This document shows positions 14,853-15,775 of a DNA stretch of 15,775 nt, one piece after another. Source of the DNA: Chloroflexia bacterium (lineage in GTDB: Bacteria > Chloroflexota > Chloroflexia > Thermomicrobiales > CFX8); the NCBI GenBank assembly GCA_013696045.1, contig JACCZH010000121.1, forward strand, positions 1 through 15,775. Direction: 5' to 3'. A program made the position numbers and the translations under genes. The stretch's first letter is position 1, and every line of letters starts with the position of its first letter. Under the pieces are notes generated by a model. That model made no database searches, was not told the origin of the DNA, and saw only the letters and a list, made by a program, of their open reading frames with translations.

Positions 14853-15476
14853 ATGGCGTCAGATCGGGCAATCAGAATACAGGAGATAGCTGAGGAAATT
14901 CGCAATTGCACCCTCTGCGAGTTGTGTCGAGGCGCGGCGAACCCGGTTCCAGGTGCGGGTAACCCCGACGCCGAAGTCATGTTTATCGGCGAGGCTCCCG
15001 GCATGAACGAGGACAAGCAAGGATTGCCGTTTGTTGGAAACTCGGGCCAGTTCCTGAATGAGATGCTCGAATCAATTGGATGGACGCGCGACGATGTGTT
15101 TGTGACCAACGTCGTCAAGTGCCGGCCACCGGGCAATCGCGACCCGCTTCCGGACGAGATTATGGCTTGCGGCAGCCACCTGGAATCCCAGATCGCGGCG
15201 CTTGATCCGGTGATGATCGTGACGCTCGGGCGCTTCTCAATGGCGAAGTGGTTCCAGAATGAACGCATTTCCCGCATCCACGGTGAACCCCGGGAGGTTG
15301 GCAGACGAGTGATTGTCCCGATGTATCATCCAGCGGCCGCGCTGCATCAACCTTCGCTACGAGAGACGGTTAAGGCCGACATGCAGAAGCTGCCAATGAT
15401 TCTCGATGCGTTTAAGCAGAAGGCTCGCGCTGATCTCGAGACGCAGCAAGACAACTCTCAGATGAAGCTGTTTTAA
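14853..15476 (+). CDS. Family-4 uracil-DNA glycosylase (Fe-S)
   Basis: This enzyme removes uracil from DNA after cytosine deamination or dUMP incorporation, starting base excision repair. The 207-residue protein belongs to family 4 (the Thermus/archaeal UDGa type). It shows motif 1 GEAPGMNEDKQGLPFVG (46-62), motif GRFSMAKWF (126-134) and the His of motif 2 in MYHPAAALHQ (157-166, H159). Fe-S ligands are C19 and C22 in the CTLCELC segment, then C90 and C106, with the 16-residue gap known for the Thermus enzyme; C25 is extra. The extreme C-terminus is QMKLF after a polar linker, which fits the bacterial sliding-clamp binding pentapeptide. Ribosome binding site AGGAGG stands 7 bases before the ATG. 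It follows the exonuclease-Cho gene by 41 bases, probably in one transcript. Confidence 0.94.
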   Translation: MASDRAIRIQEIAEEIRNCTLCELCRGAANPVPGAGNPDAEVMFIGEAPGMNEDKQGLPFVGNSGQFLNEMLESIGWTRDDVFVTNVVKCRPPGNRDPLPDEIMACGSHLESQIAALDPVMIVTLGRFSMAKWFQNERISRIHGEPREVGRRVIVPMYHPAAALHQPSLRETVKADMQKLPMILDAFKQKARADLETQQDNSQMKLF

Positions 15477-15484
15477 ATATCTCC

Positions 15485-15513
15485 TTGACCAGCGGGCACG
15501 AACCCGGTAGAGT
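15485..15513 (+). promoter_or_regulatory. Predicted promoter of the ftsK-like gene
   Basis: TTGACC (15485-15490, five of six consensus bases) and TAGAGT (15508-15513, four of six) are separated by exactly 17 bases. Transcription would start near base 15520, inside the repeated GTACGTAC element. It lies just after the glycosylase stop, so the downstream gene appears to have its own start. Confidence 0.5.
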
Positions 15514-15534
15514 GTACGTACATCTCGTACGTAC
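15514..15534. repeat. Paired GTACGTAC palindromes at the ftsK-like promoter
   Basis: The 8-base palindrome GTACGTAC occurs at 15514-15521 and again at 15527-15534, separated by ATCTC; the second copy runs on as GTA to 15537. Each copy is self-complementary, so the pair is both a 13-base-period direct repeat and an inverted repeat. As DNA it has the look of an operator across the predicted transcription start. As RNA it would give an 8-base stem with a 5-base loop, 4 bases before the ribosome binding site GGAGG (15539-15543). Confidence 0.6.
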
Positions 15535-15547
15535 GTATGGAGGGATT

Positions 15548-15775
15548 TTGGCGGGACGAGCAGCGACCGGAATACGAACCGGTGAAACCACTCAGAAGGT
15601 ACGCCGAACCAGGAAGACCGACGTGGTGGCTCCCGAGCCCGATAAGCCGCGACGTCGTGCTACGCCACGGATCAAACTTCCGCCACGACTGCGGGAAGAG
15701 ATCACAGCGGTGCTGGTCTTCACGGTTGCGGTTATCACGGCATTGCCACAAGTGGGACTCGCCGAAGACACGCTC
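15548..15775 (+). CDS. Probable N-terminus of an FtsK/SpoIIIE-type DNA translocase, cut by the window end
   Basis: The frame is open from TTG 15548 to the end of the window, 76 codons. The first 50 residues are rich in Arg, Lys and Pro (MAGRAATGIRTGE, then KVRRTRK and KPRRRATPRIKLPPRLRE) and are followed by a hydrophobic segment from about residue 52 (EITAVLVFTVAVITALPQVG). A basic cytoplasmic leader followed by a first membrane helix is how many FtsK/SpoIIIE proteins begin, and the genomic setting fits, but no motor motif lies in view. I chose TTG because GGAGG ends 4 bases before it; an ATG at 15537 is in another frame and does not give this protein. Another membrane protein with a basic N-terminal tail is possible. 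Confidence 0.5.
   Translation, partial: MAGRAATGIRTGETTQKVRRTRKTDVVAPEPDKPRRRATPRIKLPPRLREEITAVLVFTVAVITALPQVGLAEDTL

Noticed and set aside
15493..15506. CGGG/CCCG hairpin after the glycosylase gene as a terminator
   Set aside because: The stem is only 4 bases, has no U-tract, and lies in the spacer of a better-supported promoter.
15473..15751. A 92-codon minus-strand frame at the right end
   Set aside because: It is antisense to the FtsK-like N-terminus and to the promoter and palindrome region, with no ribosome binding site or recognisable features.

Overview
The window is ordinary bacterial chromosome: 13 protein-coding genes and one broken gene, tightly packed on both strands, with no tRNA, rRNA, insertion sequence, prophage or CRISPR array that I can see. 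Composition is moderately GC-rich by eye. I infer a Chloroflexota bacterium, probably Thermomicrobia-like. The clues are a DEDDh exonuclease fused to a Cho/UvrC-type nuclease, a family-4 uracil-DNA glycosylase, an orotate phosphoribosyltransferase with a C-terminal CPLC pair, and the gene mix. This rests on recalled family features, not on a search.

Layout. (1) Bases 1-265 hold the 3' end of rpsI on the plus strand, followed by a strong hairpin at 296-326. (2) Bases 327-3973 are one minus-strand gene string read right to left: endonuclease III, histidine phosphatase, metallo-beta-lactamase-fold hydrolase, P1-family peptidase, then a small P-loop NTPase gene interrupted by one in-frame TGA. 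The first four genes overlap successively by 14, 4 and 8 bases. (3) Bases 3944-10398 are a plus-strand pyrimidine operon, pyrC-carA-carB-pyrE. Its promoter appears to lie inside the divergent endonuclease III ORF, and its leader holds an intrinsic terminator just before pyrC, which suggests attenuation. (4) Bases 10395-12710 are minus strand: ligA and, downstream of it, a small coiled-coil protein whose end overlaps the end of pyrE tail to tail. (5) Bases 12841-15476 are plus strand: the exonuclease-Cho fusion and a family-4 uracil-DNA glycosylase. (6) From 15485 a promoter with a repeated GTACGTAC element leads into a truncated gene that looks like the N-terminus of an FtsK/SpoIIIE translocase.

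Functionally there are two themes. One is de novo UMP synthesis: CarAB makes carbamoyl phosphate, PyrC makes dihydroorotate and PyrE makes OMP; pyrB, pyrD and pyrF must lie elsewhere. The other is DNA repair: endonuclease III, uracil-DNA glycosylase, DNA ligase and a UvrC-like nuclease flank the pyrimidine operon. I found no clear undescribed system. The best leads are the pyr leader attenuator, the C-terminal QMKLF (clamp-binding-like) motif of the glycosylase, the three-part exonuclease-Cho protein, the repeated palindrome at the ftsK-like promoter, the small coiled-coil partner of ligA, and the single nonsense codon in the P-loop gene.
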